Of a stretch of 64,000 nucleotides of DNA, positions 61,563 to 64,000 are shown in pieces. The translations under genes and the position numbers were made by a program. How positions within the stretch are numbered: the first letter of the stretch is position 1; every line of letters starts with the position of its first letter. The DNA comes from Aquitalea denitrificans. Lineage in GTDB: Bacteria; Pseudomonadota; Gammaproteobacteria; Burkholderiales; Chromobacteriaceae. Location of the stretch: contig NZ_CP047241.1 in assembly GCF_009856625.1 (NCBI RefSeq), positions 1,550,001-1,614,000 on the forward strand. The letters are read 5' to 3'. The notes under the pieces were generated by a model. The model saw only the letters and a program-made list of their open reading frames with translations. It did no database searches and was not told where the DNA came from.

Positions 61563-61726
61563 GAACAGAATGCTCCCGTGGTTGTATCCGGCATACCGCC
61601 GGGACTTGTGGTTTGCGACGCGCTTGGCGACAATGCCGCTCGATTGTTGCTCCTTGCCTGCTTTGTCGGCGCAATGGCCTCTGTTTGACTAAACTGTAGT
61701 CTAGATACGTTATCTCAGTCACCACC

Positions 61727-62878
61727 ATGTCCCAGCCACCCTCCAAGATAAAACTTCCCGGCAGCTTTTTGCGCGTAGGGGAGCAGCTCCCGGTTGATGT
61801 CTATGCCAAGAATGGCTTTTTGCTGTTAAAGAAGGGGCATTATGTCCTGACGCCAGAGCAGCGCGAACGCCTGATGGATGTGGCACACGGCGATGCCGAG
61901 GAAGTGGCGGTAAGGCTGGAGCGCGAACGGCTGGACCGTGCTGCCCAGCGCGAGCGCGAAGCGGCGGCCATGGCACCGAAGAATCCGCTGGTGGAGGTAG
62001 GCTTCATGGCCGGGAGGCTGGAGGCTTTGCTGTTGCACGGCCTGGCTGTACCTGGCCTGGGAGGTCGGCTGGAAGAAATGGCGGACGAGCTGCTGCAGCT
62101 TACCCAGCGTTTTCGCGATGGCTTGCTGGCGTCGCTGTTTCTGGTGCCGGTGAAGTCGCACAGCCTGAAGGTGGCCACCCTGGTGGCCCTGCTGGGCCGG
62201 CGCCAGGGGCTGGAGCCGGCGCGTCTGCATAGCCTGGTATGTGCTGCCATGTCGATGAATGTGGCCATCAGCCAGTTGCTGAATCAGCTGGGTAGCCAGC
62301 GTCAGGCGCTAAGCCTGTCTCAGCAGGAAGCGCTGGTGGCACACCCGGTACTGGGTTCGGCCATTCTGCGCGAGGCGGGAGTGGTGGATGAACACTGGCA
62401 CATGCTGGTGCAAACGCACCATGAGCAGGATGACGGTCAGGGCTATCCGGCCGGACTACGCGGTGATGACATCCATCCCGATGCGCGCCTGCTGGCACTG
62501 GCTGACCTGCTGTGCGAACAGTTCCACAGCGATGTTGCCGTGCTGCCTTCGCAAGTGATGGCCAGCCTGTTCCGTGGCGAGCTGGGGCGGTTTGAGCCGG
62601 CGCTGGTTGCGCTGATGATCAAGGAAATGGGTATCTACCCACCCGGCAGTTTCGTGCGCCTGGCCAGTAATGAAATTGCCGTGGTCACTCACAGCGGAGA
62701 CAAGGCCAATCAGCCGCGGGTGGCTGCCCTGCGCAAGGTGGATGGCCCGCCCTATGCTGATGTCTTGCTGCGAGATACCCGCCAGAGCACTTGCCGGGTA
62801 CTGGAGCCGGTTGCCGCTGCGACGGCCGCGGTCAATCCTGCTTATCTCACCCGGCTGTGGACCTCGCGGCTGGGCTAG
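61727..62878 (+). CDS. HD-GYP-like protein with degenerate HD site
   Basis: A 383-residue protein with an N-terminal domain of about 100 residues (KIKLPGSFLRVGEQLPVDVY…) as found before HD-GYP domains (DUF3391-like). In the HD-GYP core the position of the HD pair reads AAMSMNVAISQ instead of HD, while HHEQDDGQGYPAGL and the later LLALADLLCEQ remain. Loss of HD should destroy metal binding, so it probably binds rather than hydrolyses c-di-GMP. It overlaps nothing and is convergent with a lipoprotein gene. Confidence 0.85.
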   Translation: MSQPPSKIKLPGSFLRVGEQLPVDVYAKNGFLLLKKGHYVLTPEQRERLMDVAHGDAEEVAVRLERERLDRAAQREREAAAMAPKNPLVEVGFMAGRLEALLLHGLAVPGLGGRLEEMADELLQLTQRFRDGLLASLFLVPVKSHSLKVATLVALLGRRQGLEPARLHSLVCAAMSMNVAISQLLNQLGSQRQALSLSQQEALVAHPVLGSAILREAGVVDEHWHMLVQTHHEQDDGQGYPAGLRGDDIHPDARLLALADLLCEQFHSDVAVLPSQVMASLFRGELGRFEPALVALMIKEMGIYPPGSFVRLASNEIAVVTHSGDKANQPRVAALRKVDGPPYADVLLRDTRQSTCRVLEPVAAATAAVNPAYLTRLWTSRLG

Positions 62879-62882
62879 GCTG

Positions 62883-63479
62883 TCAGTGGCTGGCCGGTGC
62901 CACCTGTTCGCTACCGGAGGTTTGCAGGGGACTGATGCGAACAGTGCTCAGATTATTGACCTTCCATACCCGTTGCATGTGGCCGAAGTCCCGCTTTTGC
63001 TGATTGCTCAGCTTCAGTTCCGGCCGCATGGACAAATCCAGAAACACCTCTCCCAGATACACGCTGTTGCCGGCACTGATGTCGAAACCAGCCTGGACCG
63101 GCAGCGTGACCGAGCGCCACTGGCTGCCCCAGCCTGATTCTTCCACCCAGTTACCCCAGGCATCGGCTACCTGATAATGCCCTGGCGGCAGAGCAAACAG
63201 CAGCAGCCTGCCGTCTACCGGACTCATGCCTTCTTCTCCGAACACGGTGTCCGTATTCATGCTGGCGCGGCCATTGGCCACCACATGGCCACTGCTGTCG
63301 GCAATATGCAGTCCGGTATTGGCCGAGTCCTGATCAAAAGCCTTGGCCGTCAGCGAGACGATGGCATAGCCATAGCCCGGAGGTGGGGTGATGCTGCCTT
63401 GCAGGCGGTCAGCCATGGTGCTGCAGGCGGCTAGTAGAAATGGCGTCAGCAGCAGGCTGTAGCGCTGGATAATGGCCAT
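62883..63479 (-). CDS. Putative lipoprotein of unknown function
   Basis: A 198-residue exported lipoprotein (LLLTPFLLAACS). The mature part is beta-rich and resembles a small Ig-like or transthyretin-like fold: GYGYAIVSLTAKAFDQD, LLLFALPPGHYQVADAWGNW and VYLGEVFLDLSMRPELKL. GGGAG lies before ATG 63479. Function not recognised. It is divergent from ppnP. Confidence 0.8.
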   Translation of the reverse strand: MAIIQRYSLLLTPFLLAACSTMADRLQGSITPPPGYGYAIVSLTAKAFDQDSANTGLHIADSSGHVVANGRASMNTDTVFGEEGMSPVDGRLLLFALPPGHYQVADAWGNWVEESGWGSQWRSVTLPVQAGFDISAGNSVYLGEVFLDLSMRPELKLSNQQKRDFGHMQRVWKVNNLSTVRISPLQTSGSEQVAPASH

Positions 63480-63610
63480 GAGTCTTCGCTCCCTGTCGAG
63501 ATGGCAAGCAAGATGGCGCGTGCCGGTCTGCATCTTGCCGTTATGGTGGATTCGGGTATGCTAGCCGATCATTTTATCGTTGATAACAAAAACACGAGCA
63601 AAGGATACCC

Positions 63611-63922
63611 ATGGATCAGTTCGACAATGTCAGTGTGGCCAAGCGTGCCAATGTCTATTTTGATGGCAAATGCGTCAGCCACAGCATTACACTGGCCGAT
63701 GGCACCAGCAAGTCGGTGGGCGTGATCCTGCCGTCCAAGCTGCTGTTCAATACCGGCGCTCCCGAAATCATGGAGCTGCTGGAAGGCAAGTGCCGCATCA
63801 CCCTGGCCGGCAGCAGCGAAGCTATCGACTATCAGGGTGGCCAGAGCTTCAATGTGCCGGGGGACAGCTCCTTCCAGATCGAAGTACTGGAAACCCTGCA
63901 CTACGTTTGTCACTTCGGCTGA
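63611..63922 (+). CDS. ppnP: Pyrimidine/purine nucleoside phosphorylase PpnP
   Basis: A 103-residue cupin-fold enzyme (DUF1255, YaiE) that phosphorolyses several nucleosides. It has the family segments NVYFDGKCVSHSITLADGTSK, VGVILPSKLLFNTGAPEIME, then GQSFNVPGDSSFQIEV and YVCHFG at the end. Length matches PpnP. AAAGGA lies 5 bases before ATG 63611. The remaining 78 bases of the window show nothing. Confidence 0.94.
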   Translation: MDQFDNVSVAKRANVYFDGKCVSHSITLADGTSKSVGVILPSKLLFNTGAPEIMELLEGKCRITLAGSSEAIDYQGGQSFNVPGDSSFQIEVLETLHYVCHFG

Positions 63923-64000
63923 TTATCACCGTCTGAATCCGATACCGCACATTGCCTTGCCACGTTTGCTGGCGGGGCAGTGTGATCTGGCAGTCCTGAG

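Overview
The window looks like the chromosome of a GC-rich betaproteobacterium of the Neisseriales, most likely Chromobacteriaceae (Chromobacterium, Aquitalea, Vogesella or Pseudogulbenkiania-like). The grounds are gene order (lptF/pepA-holC divergence; ilvE, a CHCC zinc finger, waaF; glnE divergent from a TIGR02099/YhdP gene followed by a Nit-type amidase and tldD) and protein flavour. No search was possible, so genus is not assigned.

Layout. 1-10 kb is housekeeping: LPS export (lptF, cut by the window edge), aminopeptidase A, DNA polymerase III chi, cobalamin adenosyltransferase, and a leftward run trxB, smr, bcp, phoH, hydrolase. 10-16.8 kb holds a YjfB-type motility protein, a Ser/Gln-rich protein, a TetR regulator, waaF, a zinc finger, ilvE and glnE. 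16.8-24.8 kb runs rightward: yhdP-like, nitrilase, tldD, a periplasmic binding protein and a LysR regulator. 24.8-32.3 kb is more accessory: a Ser-rich protein, a CpxRA-like two-component pair behind a phased CpxR-box array, a BLUF photoreceptor next to folE, a diguanylate cyclase and two unrecognised genes.

32.7-46.9 kb is an AT-richer island of about 14.2 kb, flanked by an imperfect direct repeat that contains a terminator hairpin. Its right part is a Tn7-like transposition module (tnsA, tnsB, tnsC, tniQ, leftward). Its cargo is a decayed IS3-family element, a Kiwa anti-phage pair (kwaA-kwaB), an HNH protein, a large PD-(D/E)xK nuclease / P-loop NTPase / S1 fusion that I cannot match to a named defence system, and a small unknown gene. 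The island sits just downstream of msrB. It reads as a transposon-borne defence island, and the fusion protein is the best candidate for something undescribed.

47-64 kb returns to core genes: msrB, a histidine phosphatase, dgt-type dNTPase, a PQQ-type propeller protein, a Fur-box-preceded ICMT-like methyltransferase, lipoproteins, pflB and pflA behind a perfect FNR box, a PlsC-like acyltransferase, DUF1415, a cold-shock protein, an HD hydrolase, an Hpt/HD-GYP protein, a dienelactone hydrolase, a degenerate HD-GYP protein and ppnP. No rRNA, tRNA or CRISPR array was seen.
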